64,000 bases of DNA from an uncultured Oceanospirillaceae bacterium (GTDB lineage Bacteria; Pseudomonadota; Gammaproteobacteria; Pseudomonadales; Balneatricaceae): positions 1-64,000 of the forward strand of contig CAJXNY010000022.1 in the NCBI GenBank assembly GCA_913057435.1. Direction: 5' to 3'. Shown here piece by piece: positions 36,475 through 46,518 of the stretch (the first letter of the stretch is position 1; each line of letters starts with the position of its first letter). The notes under the pieces are model-generated. The model made no database searches. It worked only from the letters and a program-made list of their open reading frames with translations, and was not told where the DNA came from. Made by a program: the position numbers and the translations under genes.

Positions 36475-37986
36475 TTGAAAGCTGATACTAAAAAGCATAA
36501 TCAAACATTGATGGTGCAGGGCTGCACATCTGACGCAGGCAAAAGCATGCTGGTGACAGCACTCTGTCGGGTTTTGCAGCGTCGCAAGGTAAAAGTGGCA
36601 CCGTTCAAGCCACAGAATATGGCGCTCAACAGCGCGGTAACGGCACAGGGCGGTGAAATTGGCCGCGCCCAGGCCGTGCAGGCTCAGGCGTGTGGGCTGG
36701 CCCCCCATGTGGATATGAACCCGATTCTGCTCAAGCCTAACAGTGACATCGGTGCTCAGGTGATTGTGCAGGGTAAGGCGGTGGCGAATATGAACGCCCG
36801 CGATTACCACGACTACAAACGTACTGCCATGACCGCGGTATGCGACTCCCATCAGCGATTGACGACGCAGTATCAGGTAGTGGTTGTGGAGGGGGCAGGG
36901 TCGCCAGCGGAGATCAATCTGCGCGACCGGGATATTGCCAATATGGGCTTTGCTGAACAGGTAGATTGTCCGGTCATTTTGATCGCCGATATCGACAAGG
37001 GAGGAGTGTTTGCCCACCTGGTAGGGACTCTGGCGTTGCTATCTGAATCGGAACAGCAGCGGGTAGTGGGGTTTGTGATCAACCGCTTTCGTGGCGATAT
37101 AAAGTTACTGGAGTCGGGGCTGGAGTGGCTGGAACAGCGCACTGGCAAACCAGTGCTCGGGGTGCTGCCTTACCTGCACGGTTTGCACCTGGAGGCCGAG
37201 GATGCAGTTGCCGATTCGACCCGTGCGAGCGCAGATGCCGGTGAGGTGCTTAAAATCGTGGTGCCCGCCATGCCGCGGATCAGCAATCACACGGACTTCG
37301 ACCCGCTGCGGCTGCACCCTCAGGTGGAACTGACCTTTGTTAAACCGGAGCAGACGCCGCCACCGGCGGACCTGGTGATTCTGCCGGGTTCCAAGTCGGT
37401 CCGCCGTGATCTGGACTGGTTACGCAGCCAGGGCTGGGAAAGCTACCTGCAGCGGCATCTGCGGCTGGGCGGTAAAGTGCTGGGTATCTGTGGCGGTTAT
37501 CAGATGCTGGGTGAGCAGGTGCATGACCCGCTGGGGCTGGAAGGTGAAGCGGGCAGCAGTGCCGGTTTTGGCTGGCTGGCACTGGAGACCACCCTGGCCG
37601 AGGAGAAACAGCTGCGCAATGTACGGGGCCAGCTGGCGCTGGAGCAGGCAGAGGTCACCGGCTATGAAATTCACGCCGGGATCAGCCAGGGCCCGGCGCT
37701 GCAGCAGCCGCTGGTTAACCTGGCTGAGCACAGTGATGGCGCGATCGGCCTGAATAATCAGGTTGCAGGCACGTATCTGCACGGCCTGTTTGAGTCCACC
37801 CCGGCCTGTGATGCCATTTTACGCTGGGCCGGACTGAGTCAGGTTAGCACCCCGGACTATCAGGCGCTGCGTGAGGCGGGTATTGATCGGGTGGCCGATG
37901 CGGTAGAACAGCATATGGTGCTGGACCCGCTGACGGCGATACTGGGTTGGGATAAAGCAGCGATATGCACGGAGAAAGCAGTATGA
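36475..37986 (+). CDS. cobQ: Cobyric acid synthase
   Basis: CobQ (CbiP) amidates four carboxyl groups of adenosylcobyrinic acid a,c-diamide with glutamine and ATP. The 503-residue protein has an N-terminal ATPase domain ([38 protein letters not shown]) and a C-terminal type 1 glutaminase with the nucleophile in [11 protein letters not shown] and His in [11 protein letters not shown]. The start is TTG, chosen because AAGGA lies eight bases upstream and no ATG fits the family N-terminus. It overlaps cobU by four bases (ATGA). Confidence 0.94.
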   Translation: MKADTKKHNQTLMVQGCTSDAGKSMLVTALCRVLQRRKVKVAPFKPQNMALNSAVTAQGGEIGRAQAVQAQACGLAPHVDMNPILLKPNSDIGAQVIVQGKAVANMNARDYHDYKRTAMTAVCDSHQRLTTQYQVVVVEGAGSPAEINLRDRDIANMGFAEQVDCPVILIADIDKGGVFAHLVGTLALLSESEQQRVVGFVINRFRGDIKLLESGLEWLEQRTGKPVLGVLPYLHGLHLEAEDAVADSTRASADAGEVLKIVVPAMPRISNHTDFDPLRLHPQVELTFVKPEQTPPPADLVILPGSKSVRRDLDWLRSQGWESYLQRHLRLGGKVLGICGGYQMLGEQVHDPLGLEGEAGSSAGFGWLALETTLAEEKQLRNVRGQLALEQAEVTGYEIHAGISQGPALQQPLVNLAEHSDGAIGLNNQVAGTYLHGLFESTPACDAILRWAGLSQVSTPDYQALREAGIDRVADAVEQHMVLDPLTAILGWDKAAICTEKAV

Positions 37987-38525
37987 AAGCACTGATTCTG
38001 GGCGGTGCCCGGTCGGGTAAAAGTCGGCTGGCTGAACAGTGGGCCGGACACTGGCAGCAGCGTAGCCCGCAGCATGAGGTGGTGTATATCGCCACCAGTG
38101 AACCGGCGGATGCGGAACTCAACACCAGGGTGGCCAGCCATCAGGCCCGTCGTCCGTCAGAGTGGCTGTTGATAGAAGAACCGCTGGAGCTGGCAACGGT
38201 GCTGCGGCGTGAAGCGCACCCCCAGCGCTGCCTGCTGGTGGATTGTCTGACTTTGTGGCTGACCAATCTGCTGATGCTGGAGGACGATGCCCGGTTACAG
38301 GTGGAACTGCAGGCGCTGACCGAGTGCCTGACGGCGTTGCCGGGGCGAGTTCTGCTGGTCAGTAATGAAACCGGGTTGGGGGTTGTGCCGATGGGCGCGC
38401 TGACCCGCCGTTATGTGGATGAGGCTGGATTATTACACCAGGCCCTGGCTCAGTGCTGTGACCCGGTCGTGTTGACGGTGGCGGGTCTGCCACACTTTTT
38501 AAAAGGCACACAACCCGATGATTGA
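37983..38525 (+). CDS. cobU: Adenosylcobinamide kinase/guanylyltransferase
   Basis: CobU (CobP) phosphorylates adenosylcobinamide and transfers GMP to form adenosylcobinamide-GDP. The 180-residue protein has the P-loop [12 protein letters not shown] at the N-terminus, the [13 protein letters not shown] block, and [12 protein letters not shown] and [10 protein letters not shown] motifs. The ATG at 37983 is four bases inside the cobQ end, with GGAG upstream. The CobU/CobT/CobC/CobS set completes nucleotide-loop assembly. Confidence 0.95.
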   Translation: MKALILGGARSGKSRLAEQWAGHWQQRSPQHEVVYIATSEPADAELNTRVASHQARRPSEWLLIEEPLELATVLRREAHPQRCLLVDCLTLWLTNLLMLEDDARLQVELQALTECLTALPGRVLLVSNETGLGVVPMGALTRRYVDEAGLLHQALAQCCDPVVLTVAGLPHFLKGTQPDD

Positions 38526-39603
38526 GATGAGCAACATGGATAGAACAACACGGAACTGGCTGCAGCAGCCGATTGCAGCGCTGGACCCGCAAGCACGGCT
38601 GGCCGCAGAGCAGCGCCAGCAGCAGCTAACCAAACCGGCCGGGTCACTCGGTCAGCTGGAAACCCTGGCGGTTGAACTGGCAGCCATGCAGGGCAACGCC
38701 TGCCCGCAGCTGGATAACATCAGTATCAGCCTGTTTGCTGCCGACCACGGGATCGCCCGCGAAGGGGTCTCCGCGTTTCCCCAGGCAGTCACGGCGCAGA
38801 TGATTGCCAACTTCGCCCATGGTGGTGCCGCCATCAGTGTGGCTGCTCAGGCGCTGGGCGCGACGCTGGAAGTGGTTAACCTTGGCACGGTGTCTCCGCT
38901 GGCTGCCCTGCCCAGGGTACATGAACAGAGCATCGCGGCGGGCACCGCCAGTTTTCTCAGCGCGCCAGCCATGACAGACCGGCAGCTGACGGCGGCGCTG
39001 AATGCTGGCCGCGATGCGGTGCAACGGGCTGACAATGTCGGTGCACAGCTGTTTATCGGCGGCGAGATGGGTATCGGCAACACCAGCACAGCCACTGCGC
39101 TGGCCTGTGCCCAGCTGGGATTGCCACCTGTTGCGCTGGCGGGGCCGGGCACCGGGCTGGACGCCAAAGGCGTCAGCCATAAGGTGGCCGTGCTGGAGCA
39201 GGCTTTGAATCATCATCAGGCTGAGTTGAATTCAGCTGAGTCGATTTTGTGCTGTCTGGGTGGCTTTGAGATTGCTGCCCTCTGTGGTGCTTACCTGCAT
39301 GCGGCTCAGCGGGGCATGCCGGTGCTGGTCGATGGCTATATCTGCTCGGTCGCGGCATTGCTGGCCTGTGCGCTGCAACCGGCGGTACGCAACTGGCTGC
39401 TGTTTGCCCACCGCTCCGCCGAGCCGGGCCATCAACAGGTACTGGCAGCCATGGCGGCTGAGCCGCTGCTACAGTTGTCGTTACGGCTGGGCGAAGGCAG
39501 TGGGGCGGCAGTCGCGGTGCCGCTATTGCGTATGGCCTGCACCTTACATGCGGGTATGGCGACCTTTAGCGAGGCTGGAGTGGCGAATCGTGATGACGAT
39601 TAG
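38518..39603 (+). CDS. cobT: Nicotinate-nucleotide--dimethylbenzimidazole phosphoribosyltransferase
   Basis: CobT activates the lower ligand by forming alpha-ribazole phosphate from nicotinate mononucleotide and dimethylbenzimidazole. The 361-residue protein shows [45 protein letters not shown] and the C-terminal [15 protein letters not shown] that contains the catalytic Glu. It overlaps cobU by eight bases. The product of BluB at the head of the operon is its substrate. Confidence 0.95.
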   Translation: MIEMSNMDRTTRNWLQQPIAALDPQARLAAEQRQQQLTKPAGSLGQLETLAVELAAMQGNACPQLDNISISLFAADHGIAREGVSAFPQAVTAQMIANFAHGGAAISVAAQALGATLEVVNLGTVSPLAALPRVHEQSIAAGTASFLSAPAMTDRQLTAALNAGRDAVQRADNVGAQLFIGGEMGIGNTSTATALACAQLGLPPVALAGPGTGLDAKGVSHKVAVLEQALNHHQAELNSAESILCCLGGFEIAALCGAYLHAAQRGMPVLVDGYICSVAALLACALQPAVRNWLLFAHRSAEPGHQQVLAAMAAEPLLQLSLRLGEGSGAAVAVPLLRMACTLHAGMATFSEAGVANRDDD

Positions 39604-40159
39604 TCTTCCCCTCCAGCTGTTGCGCCACGGTGAAACCACGGCGGGCAGCGCATACATTGGCCGCAGCGACCCGGCCCTGACTGCGCTGGGCTGGCAGCAG
39701 ATGAACGATGCCGTTGCTGGCCTGTCGGGCTGGCAGCGGATTATCAGCTCGCCACGTCAGCGCTGTCTGGGCTTTGCCCGCCAGCTGGCGCAGCAGCACA
39801 ATTGCCCACTGACGGTGATGGATGCGTTTGCTGAATATGATTTCGGTGTTATGGAAGGGCTAACTGCCCAGCAGGTGCTGGATCAGCACCCAGGCGTGCT
39901 GGATGCGTTCTGGAATGACCCGGCAGGCAGCCCGCCGCCCGGTGCGGAAACCCTGGCGGCATTCGAGCAGCGACTAACAGCCGGGTTGCGCCAGCTGCTG
40001 GACGAATCGGCCGGTCAGGCGGTGTTGCTGATCTGTCATGGCGGGGTGATCCGTGCCCTGCGCTGTCTGGAACAACAGCAATCAGTGGCCCAGCTGTTGC
40101 AGTACAGTGCCCCCCATGGCGAGCTGTATCCACTGACGCTGACGGCACGTCTGCTATGA
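39593..40159 (+). CDS. cobC: Alpha-ribazole phosphatase
   Basis: CobC removes the phosphate from alpha-ribazole phosphate or adenosylcobalamin phosphate. The 188-residue histidine-phosphatase family protein has [19 protein letters not shown] (phosphohistidine in RHG), the Glu in [14 protein letters not shown], and the second His in [11 protein letters not shown]. The start ATG at 39593 overlaps the cobT end; a GTG lies directly before it. A much longer frame extending left is a shadow of cobT. Confidence 0.88.
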   Translation: MTISLPLQLLRHGETTAGSAYIGRSDPALTALGWQQMNDAVAGLSGWQRIISSPRQRCLGFARQLAQQHNCPLTVMDAFAEYDFGVMEGLTAQQVLDQHPGVLDAFWNDPAGSPPPGAETLAAFEQRLTAGLRQLLDESAGQAVLLICHGGVIRALRCLEQQQSVAQLLQYSAPHGELYPLTLTARLL

Positions 40160-40914
40160 GTCACCTCAAAGCCGCGCTGACGGCATTGCAGTTCCTCAGT
40201 CAGATACCGGTGTTTTTCAAATCCCCGTCAACTGAGAAAGAGGTGGGGTTATCGCTGTGTTATTACCCGCTGGCAGGGCTGCTGTTTGGCGTTCTGTTAT
40301 ATGCGGGTAGCTGGCTGCTCAGTGATGCGCCTGTGCTGGTCAGCGCTGCGCTGATTCTGACGGGCTGGGTCTGGCTGAGTGGTGCGTTGCACCTGGATGG
40401 GCTGGCCGACAGTGCTGACGCCTGGCTGGGCGGGCGGGGTGACCCACAACGCACCCTGGATATTATGAAAGACCCCACCGCCGGGCCTGTGGCGGTGGTG
40501 GTGCTGTTATTGCTATTGCTGCTCAAATTCACACTTATCCACAGCCTGCTCAGCAGCGGTCAGCTTGGGCCGTTACTGCTGGCACCGGTCATTGGTCGGA
40601 TGGCACTACCGGCACTGCTACTGAGTACTCCCTATGTGCGCCAGCAGGGGCTGGGGCGCTGGCTGCTGGACTATGCGCCGCGCCGGGCAGTCTGGCTGCA
40701 ACTGGGCCTTATTGTGCTGGGCCTGCTGTTGGTGATGCCCGTTCTGGCGATGGCGATATTCCTGTCGACAGGACTGATGCTGTGGCAATTGCGGCGCTGG
40801 ATGATTGGCAGAATCGGCGGAGCAACGGGTGATACTTTGGGCGGGGCACTGGAGATTATTGAGGTACTGGTGTTGCTTGTGGTCGTTTTGCTGCAGTTGC
40901 ACATGCCACTATAG
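40156..40914 (+). CDS. cobS: Adenosylcobinamide-GDP ribazoletransferase (cobalamin synthase)
   Basis: CobS joins adenosylcobinamide-GDP and alpha-ribazole in the inner membrane to give adenosylcobalamin. The 252-residue protein has several hydrophobic helices and the family signature SGALHLDGLADSADAWLGG followed by MKDPTAGPVAVV. It overlaps cobC by four bases and ends the operon. A corrinoid adenosyltransferase (cobO/btuR) and btuB are not in this locus. Confidence 0.95.
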   Translation: MSHLKAALTALQFLSQIPVFFKSPSTEKEVGLSLCYYPLAGLLFGVLLYAGSWLLSDAPVLVSAALILTGWVWLSGALHLDGLADSADAWLGGRGDPQRTLDIMKDPTAGPVAVVVLLLLLLLKFTLIHSLLSSGQLGPLLLAPVIGRMALPALLLSTPYVRQQGLGRWLLDYAPRRAVWLQLGLIVLGLLLVMPVLAMAIFLSTGLMLWQLRRWMIGRIGGATGDTLGGALEIIEVLVLLVVVLLQLHMPL

Positions 40915-41108
40915 TGTATGTCGATATACCGTAAAATTACCTGGTATTGGCTTGATCCGCACGGGTCAGCCCTTTATTCTGATCCTGGCTTTAAATTCCG
41001 CAAAAATAAATTCATGTTTTTGCAGTGCGGTTTTCATACTTAAACTGACCATCTTTTCGCTCTGTCGTCATGCTTATGAGAGCAATCTGATCTACCAGAG
41101 GCGACCCT

Positions 41109-42788
41109 ATGCGAAGTATGTCTGTCCGGCTCAAGGTGTTATTGATTGCAGTGGTGCCCTTGCTGCTGATTACCGTCGCGTTAATGTCCATTGCCCAGGT
41201 GCAACTGGTTGATCTGGGTGAACAGGAGATCAGCCTGGCCCGCGCCGACATGATGAAGCAGAAACGGCGCGAGCTTAAAGACCATGTGGTGATGGCATTG
41301 AGTGCTGTTGAGCGGGTGTATAAAGACCGCAATCTGGACTCAGACAGTGCTCAGCGACTGGCGCGCCAGATTCTGACAGATCTGACCTATGGCGGTGATA
41401 ACTACATTTTTGTCTTCGACTACGCTGGCACCACACTGGTCCATCGGCAGAACCCGGCCTTGTTAGGACAAAACCTGCTTGGGCTACAGGATGCTAATGG
41501 CAAGTTGCTGATCAGAGATCTGATTACGACTGCCCGCGGTGGTGGCGGCTATGTCGATTATGTCTGGACGTTACCCGATGGCAGCAGTGGACCAAAACTC
41601 AGCTACGCCCTGACCTTACCAGACTGGCAGTGGGTGATCGGTAGCGGGTTTATGGTGAACGACATTGACCAGTATGTTGAAGCGCTGCGACATGAAACCA
41701 GCGAGCAGATTCAGCAGACGCTGTTTGCTGTACTGCTGGTCAGTGTGGTGCTGTTACTGGTGATGACGGTGGCCGCCAGCTGGCTGACGCGACGGCTGGT
41801 CAGCCCGCTGAGTCTGACGGCCCAGGCGATGCAGAACATCGCCGATGGCGAAGGTGATCTGACCTGTTGTCTGGATGTACGCAGTGAAGATGAAGTGGGT
41901 GAGGTGACCCGTGGTTTCAACCGTTTTTCGGCCAAGATTCGTGCCCTGGTTACTGAAGTAAAAGACGGTATTCAGGAGCTGACCGGGGCCACGCGAGATA
42001 TGCAGGGCGTGGTACAGGCAACCCATGATGAAGCGCAGAATCAGAGCCTGACTACCCGCCAGGTCGCCGCCTCTGTCCATGAGATGGCGCTGTCTGCGCA
42101 GCAGGTGTCAGACAGTGCCCAGGCCGCTGCGGTGTCGGCAGATGCAGCGGACCATCAGGCGCAACAGGGACAGCAGCTGGTGGAGAACACGATAGTGACC
42201 ATTGCTGAACTGGCCGGAGAGGTAAACACTGCTGGTGAAGCAATTGAACAGCTGGACTGTTTTGCTGATCAGATTACCGGCATGGTCAATGTGATCAAGG
42301 ATATTGCCGATCAGACCAACCTGCTGGCACTGAACGCGGCCATTGAGGCTGCACGGGCGGGTGAGCAGGGCCGAGGCTTTGCCGTGGTGGCTGATGAAGT
42401 ACGTTCACTGGCGACCCGTACCCAGAGCAGTACGGAAGAGATTCAGTTGATGGTGGACCAGCTGCTGACCGGTGTTGCTACGGCGGTCAGTGTGATTGAT
42501 AACAGTAAAGCCCGGACCTCTGAAACGATTCAGTGTGCTCGGCAGGCCGGCAATTCACTGGCGGAGATCACCGGTGCCGTCAGCCATATTTCCAGTATGA
42601 ATACCCGCATTGCCGGTGCTGCGCATCAGCAGTCCGAGGTGGCTGAGACGATCCGCCACAATGTGTTAAACATTGCCGACATCGCCCAGCGTTCGGCTCA
42701 ACAGGCGGACACGCTAGCCGGTACCACCCAGGAGATGGCTCAGCTGGAGAAACGTCTGAGCAGTATGATTCGCCAGTTTCAGGTCTGA
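41109..42788 (+). CDS. Methyl-accepting chemotaxis protein with single Cache sensor
   Basis: The 559-residue receptor starts with [20 protein letters not shown] (first helix). It has a periplasmic sCache_2 domain (YGGDNYIFVFDYAGTTLVHR, LSYALTLPDWQWVIGSGFMV), a second helix near 195-220, HAMP, and the signalling domain with [20 protein letters not shown]. sCache_2 receptors usually bind short carboxylates. It ends IRQFQV with no CheR tether. It and the next receptor are tandem paralogues of similar size and architecture. Confidence 0.9.
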   Translation: MRSMSVRLKVLLIAVVPLLLITVALMSIAQVQLVDLGEQEISLARADMMKQKRRELKDHVVMALSAVERVYKDRNLDSDSAQRLARQILTDLTYGGDNYIFVFDYAGTTLVHRQNPALLGQNLLGLQDANGKLLIRDLITTARGGGGYVDYVWTLPDGSSGPKLSYALTLPDWQWVIGSGFMVNDIDQYVEALRHETSEQIQQTLFAVLLVSVVLLLVMTVAASWLTRRLVSPLSLTAQAMQNIADGEGDLTCCLDVRSEDEVGEVTRGFNRFSAKIRALVTEVKDGIQELTGATRDMQGVVQATHDEAQNQSLTTRQVAASVHEMALSAQQVSDSAQAAAVSADAADHQAQQGQQLVENTIVTIAELAGEVNTAGEAIEQLDCFADQITGMVNVIKDIADQTNLLALNAAIEAARAGEQGRGFAVVADEVRSLATRTQSSTEEIQLMVDQLLTGVATAVSVIDNSKARTSETIQCARQAGNSLAEITGAVSHISSMNTRIAGAAHQQSEVAETIRHNVLNIADIAQRSAQQADTLAGTTQEMAQLEKRLSSMIRQFQV

Positions 42789-42825
42789 TTCCAGCCGCAC
42801 TTTTTATGTCCAGATTTCTCCCCTT

Positions 42826-42866
42826 GCGGTGATATGTAGCTATATTACATATCACCGCTTTCTTTT
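42826..42866 (+). terminator. Terminator after the first Cache chemoreceptor
   Basis: GCGGTGATATGT at 42826-42837 pairs perfectly with ACATATCACCGC at 42847-42858 around a 9-base loop, followed by TTTCTTTT. Confidence 0.85.
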
Positions 42867-43024
42867 CCCTGTTTGAATTCTTTTGTCACAACCGTCCGAA
42901 CGTTTCTTTGGGTTGTTTGCTCAGTCTTGCCCAGTGAATCCTGTTCTTCAGGTGCCGTTGTTTCAACTCTTCAGGGAAGTGGTGGCGGTTAATTGATCAG
43001 TGGCGGTATGCTCTACATAGCTTT

Positions 43025-43074
43025 AGCACTAAAAATTAAGGATTTAGATGATTATGTCATTAAACTTTAGTGCT
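43025..43074. promoter_or_regulatory. Spaced inverted repeat upstream of second Cache chemoreceptor
   Basis: AGCACTAAA at 43025-43033 and TTTAGTGCT at 43066-43074 are exact reverse complements separated by 32 AT-rich bases, about 145 bases before the receptor start. This could be a pair of operator half-sites. The rest of the 350-base gap shows nothing recognisable. Confidence 0.35.
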
Positions 43075-43218
43075 GTTTGTGTTGAGTGTTTAGCCCCTGT
43101 TCTTATAACCTGATCGTTCGTTCTATCGTGCTGAAAAATTTCCCTGCATAAAAAACAGACAATAATAGCAGGGCCAGCACAGGTGGCTTTTCAGACCAGA
43201 GTGTTTAAGGGGACAGGC

Positions 43219-44901
43219 ATGGGTGCTTTATCTGTACGGTTAAAAGTGTTGTTACTGGCGGTGGTGCCATTAGTGGTCATTACAGCGGTGATTATGCTGA
43301 TAGTGCAGGCGCAGTTGAAAACGCTGGGCGAGCAGGAGATAGACCAGGCGCGGACACAGATGATTGATGAACGCCGTCAGGCGTTGAAGGATTACATTGA
43401 TCTGGCCGTGAGCAGTATTGAAAGTGTCTATCGCGATAACACACTGTCGCAGGAACAGGCGCAGGCGCAGGCTAAAACGATCCTCACCAGCCTGCAGTAC
43501 AACGGCAATAACTACATTTTTGTGTATGACTACCAGGGTACCAATCTGGTAATGCGGCCCAAACCATCGCTGGTCGGGCAGAACCTGATGGGCCTGCAGG
43601 ATAAAGCGGGCCGTTATCTGATCCGTGATCTGATCAGCATCGCCCGTCAGGGGGGCGGTTATATGGAGTACCTGTGGACCAAACCGGATGGTACCGGTAA
43701 TGGCCCTAAACTGAGTTACGCCACGGCGCTGTCAGACTGGCAGTGGATGATCGGTACCGGCTTTATGATCAATGATATTGATGACCGGATGGCCGAGCTG
43801 CGTATAGAAATGGCCGGTAAAATCGCTGCGACGCTGTGGGCCATTCTGGGTGTGGGTGTTGTTGTGCTGTTGCTGATTGTCGCTGTTGCCAGCCTGATCA
43901 GTGGTCGTATCGTTGCACCGTTAAGCTCTACCGCCCATGCCATGCGCGATATTGCTGAAGGTGAGGGGGACCTGACCCGACGGCTGGAAAGCCGTAATGC
44001 TGATGAAGTTGGTGAAGTTACCGATGGTTTCAATACTTTTGCCGCCAAAATCCATACCCTGGTAACGGAAGTCAAAGAAGGTGTTACTGATCTGACCAGC
44101 GCGACCAGCCAGATGGAAGGGGTGGTACACAACACCCATGAAGATGCCAATTTGCAGCGGGTTGAAACCCAGCAGGTCGCAGCGGCGATTCACGAAATGG
44201 TTGCAGCGGTACAGCAGGTTGCTGGTAATGCAGCCGAGGCTGCCCAGGCGGCGGCCAGCGCCGATGTACGTACGGTTGATGGTCAACAGCTGGTGAACAG
44301 TACCATTGAGACGGTCACTGACCTGGCCAATGATGTGAATGAGGTCGGCGGGGCGATTGAGGAGCTGGATACCTATACCGATCAGATCACCGGGGTGGTG
44401 AATGTAATCAAGGATATTGCTGAGCAGACTAACCTGCTGGCGCTGAACGCCGCAATCGAAGCGGCGCGGGCTGGAGAGCAGGGCCGGGGTTTCTCTGTCG
44501 TAGCTGATGAGGTGCGCACCCTGGCAACTCGAACTCAGGTTAGTACCGAAGAGATTCAACAGATGATTGATCGTTTACTGGCCGGGGTCTCCACTGCTGT
44601 GTCGGTGATTGAGCGCAGCAAAGAGAAAGCGGTTAGCACGGTAGAGCAGGCCCAGGCGGCAGGGAGCGCTCTGGCAGAGATTACCGGGGCGGTGAATACC
44701 ATCAGTGAGATGAATACTCAGATCGCCAGTGCCGCTGAACAACAGACAGCTGTAGCGGAAGAGATCAGCAGCAGTGTGCATAGCATTGCTGAAATTGCTG
44801 ATCGCTCAGCCGGTCAGGCGGACCAGCTGTCAGGTACCACCAGTGAAATGGGCCAGCTGGAGCAGCGTCTGAATGTGCTGATTCAACAGTTCCGGGTCTG
44901 A
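43219..44901 (+). CDS. Methyl-accepting chemotaxis protein with single Cache sensor (paralogue)
   Basis: The 560-residue receptor is a close paralogue of the one just upstream: [20 protein letters not shown], sCache_2 with [20 protein letters not shown] and [24 protein letters not shown], and the signalling tip [20 protein letters not shown]. Sensor-domain differences (for example FVFDYAGTTLVHR versus [13 protein letters not shown]) suggest different ligands after duplication. I chose ATG 43219 (AAGGGG upstream) over an in-frame GTG at 43183. A terminator follows. Confidence 0.9.
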   Translation: MGALSVRLKVLLLAVVPLVVITAVIMLIVQAQLKTLGEQEIDQARTQMIDERRQALKDYIDLAVSSIESVYRDNTLSQEQAQAQAKTILTSLQYNGNNYIFVYDYQGTNLVMRPKPSLVGQNLMGLQDKAGRYLIRDLISIARQGGGYMEYLWTKPDGTGNGPKLSYATALSDWQWMIGTGFMINDIDDRMAELRIEMAGKIAATLWAILGVGVVVLLLIVAVASLISGRIVAPLSSTAHAMRDIAEGEGDLTRRLESRNADEVGEVTDGFNTFAAKIHTLVTEVKEGVTDLTSATSQMEGVVHNTHEDANLQRVETQQVAAAIHEMVAAVQQVAGNAAEAAQAAASADVRTVDGQQLVNSTIETVTDLANDVNEVGGAIEELDTYTDQITGVVNVIKDIAEQTNLLALNAAIEAARAGEQGRGFSVVADEVRTLATRTQVSTEEIQQMIDRLLAGVSTAVSVIERSKEKAVSTVEQAQAAGSALAEITGAVNTISEMNTQIASAAEQQTAVAEEISSSVHSIAEIADRSAGQADQLSGTTSEMGQLEQRLNVLIQQFRV

Positions 44902-44934
44902 TTGTATTACGTCGTCTGTAAACGCGTTAGCCAG

Positions 44935-44957
44935 AGCGGCCTGTGGGCCGCTTTTTT
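44935..44957 (+). terminator. Terminator after the second Cache chemoreceptor
   Basis: AGCGGCC at 44935-44941 pairs with GGCCGCT at 44946-44952, and a six-T run follows. Confidence 0.85.
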
Positions 44958-44981
44958 ATGCGAGTCAGATCTTACGCACAT

Positions 44982-45013
44982 AAAAAACGGCCCATTGATT
45001 GCTCAATGGGCCG
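44982..45013 (-). terminator. Terminator of the liv operon
   Basis: On the minus strand an 11-base perfect stem (CGGCCCATTGA pairing TCAATGGGCCG) with a 4-base loop is followed by a run of T residues, just past the livF stop codon. Confidence 0.88.
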
Positions 45014-45047
45014 CCTGAAAAGAGTCTTACCGGTCTGTTTCTGTCCG

Positions 45048-45749
45048 TTAACCGCCGAGGTATGCTTGCCGCACAGCTTCGTTGGTTAACAGTGCATCAC
45101 CGGTGTCTTCCAGTATTACCCGGCCATTTTCCAGCACGTAACCGCGATCAGCGATACGCAGGGCCTGGTTGGCGTTCTGCTCAACCAGGAAAATGGTGAC
45201 ACCATCGTCACGCAGCTGCTGGATGATATTGAAAATCTGCTGAATGATGATCGGTGCCAGCCCGAGCGAAGGTTCGTCCAGCAGAATCATCCGCGGTTTG
45301 GACATCATGGCACGGCCAATGGCCAGCATCTGCTGTTCACCGCCAGACATGGTGCCCGCGCGCTGGTCGTAACGTTCTTCCAGCCGAGGGAACAATTTCA
45401 GCACCTGCTGAGCGGTTTCCTCTGCTTCGGCTTTTGGCCGGTGGTAAGCCCCCATGAAAAGGTTCTCTTCCACCGTCATTCCGCTGAATACGCGACGGCC
45501 TTCTGGCACAATCGCCAGGCCTTTCTGCATGATATCGGAGGTTTTCTGGCCCGTGATCTCTTCGCCATCAAAGTGCACGGTGCCAGAACTTGCCTGCGGA
45601 TCACCACAGATAGTCATCATCAGAGTCGTTTTACCAGCACCGTTAGCGCCGATCAGAGTTACGATCTCACCCTGTTTTACTTCCAGCGATACGTCATGCA
45701 GTGCCTGGATAGGGCCGTAATGGGTGTTGACGTTATTAATGCGCAACAT
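45048..45749 (-). CDS. livF: Branched-chain amino acid ABC transporter ATPase LivF
   Basis: LivF is one of the two ATPases of the leucine/isoleucine/valine importer. The 233-residue protein has Walker A GANGAGKTT, the signature MSGGEQQMLAIGRAM, and Walker B RMILLDEPSLGLAP. I chose the ATG at 45749 (MLRINNVNTHYGPIQALHDV), which has a GGGGAAG purine stretch upstream, instead of a longer in-frame frame that overlaps livG. Last gene of the operon. Confidence 0.94.
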   Translation of the reverse strand: MLRINNVNTHYGPIQALHDVSLEVKQGEIVTLIGANGAGKTTLMMTICGDPQASSGTVHFDGEEITGQKTSDIMQKGLAIVPEGRRVFSGMTVEENLFMGAYHRPKAEAEETAQQVLKLFPRLEERYDQRAGTMSGGEQQMLAIGRAMMSKPRMILLDEPSLGLAPIIIQQIFNIIQQLRDDGVTIFLVEQNANQALRIADRGYVLENGRVILEDTGDALLTNEAVRQAYLGG

Positions 45750-45750
45750 C

Positions 45751-46518
45751 TTATTCTTCCCCCAGGTAGGCTTTGATAACATCCGGGTTGCTGATGATCT
45801 GATCGGCGTTACCGTCGGCCAGAGGGGTACCCTGGGCAATAACATAGATATGATCAGAAATGCCCATAACCAGACCCATATCGTGCTCGATCAGTAGCAC
45901 GGAGATCTCGTGCTCATCACGCAACCGGACAATCAGTTCATCCAGCTCTTTGGTCTCGTTCGGGTTCAGGCCAGCAGCCGGTTCATCCAGTAACAGCAGT
46001 TCCGGCTGAGTCACCATGCAGCGAGCGATTTCCAGACGGCGTTGCTGGCCGTAGGAGAGGTTACCCGCTTCGCGGTTGGCGAAATCGAGCAGGTCGACTT
46101 CTTTCAGCCAGTAAGCGGCGCGGTCCATCGCTTCCTGTTCCAACCGACGGTAGCTACCGGTTTTGAACAGGCCTGACAGCAGGTTGGTGTTGAGATGACG
46201 GTGCTGGGCAACCAGCATGTTCTCAATCACCGTCATGCTGGAAAACAGACGGACGTGCTGGAAAGTACGTACCAGACCCTTGCGGGAAATCTGGAAATCT
46301 TTCAGCCCGGCCACTTCATGGCCGTTGAACATCACGCTGCCTTCGCTCGGAATATAGAACCCGGACAGACAGTTAAACACGGTGGTCTTACCGGCACCGT
46401 TGGGGCCGATAATGGAGACGATCTGACGGTGCTTGACCGCCAGGTTGACTTTATTAACCGCCACCAGGCCGCCGAAGCGCATGGTGAGGCCATGGACATC
46501 GAGGAGTAACTGGCTCAT
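45751..46518 (-). CDS. livG: Branched-chain amino acid ABC transporter ATPase LivG
   Basis: The 255-residue ATPase has Walker [10 protein letters not shown], signature [13 protein letters not shown] and Walker [16 protein letters not shown], plus the LivG-type insertion around [20 protein letters not shown]. It lies directly before livF and overlaps livM by four bases, so the stoichiometry of the ATPase pair is probably set by coupled translation. Confidence 0.94.
   Translation of the reverse strand: MSQLLLDVHGLTMRFGGLVAVNKVNLAVKHRQIVSIIGPNGAGKTTVFNCLSGFYIPSEGSVMFNGHEVAGLKDFQISRKGLVRTFQHVRLFSSMTVIENMLVAQHRHLNTNLLSGLFKTGSYRRLEQEAMDRAAYWLKEVDLLDFANREAGNLSYGQQRRLEIARCMVTQPELLLLDEPAAGLNPNETKELDELIVRLRDEHEISVLLIEHDMGLVMGISDHIYVIAQGTPLADGNADQIISNPDVIKAYLGEE

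Noticed and set aside
39260-39592. Leftward extension of the cobC frame into cobT
   Set aside because: The extra part is a shadow of cobT. The histidine-phosphatase N-terminus begins at the ATG at 39593.
41109-44901. Assembly duplication of the two neighbouring chemoreceptors
   Set aside because: The two genes differ throughout, especially in the sensor domain, and have different flanking sequence, so they are real paralogues.
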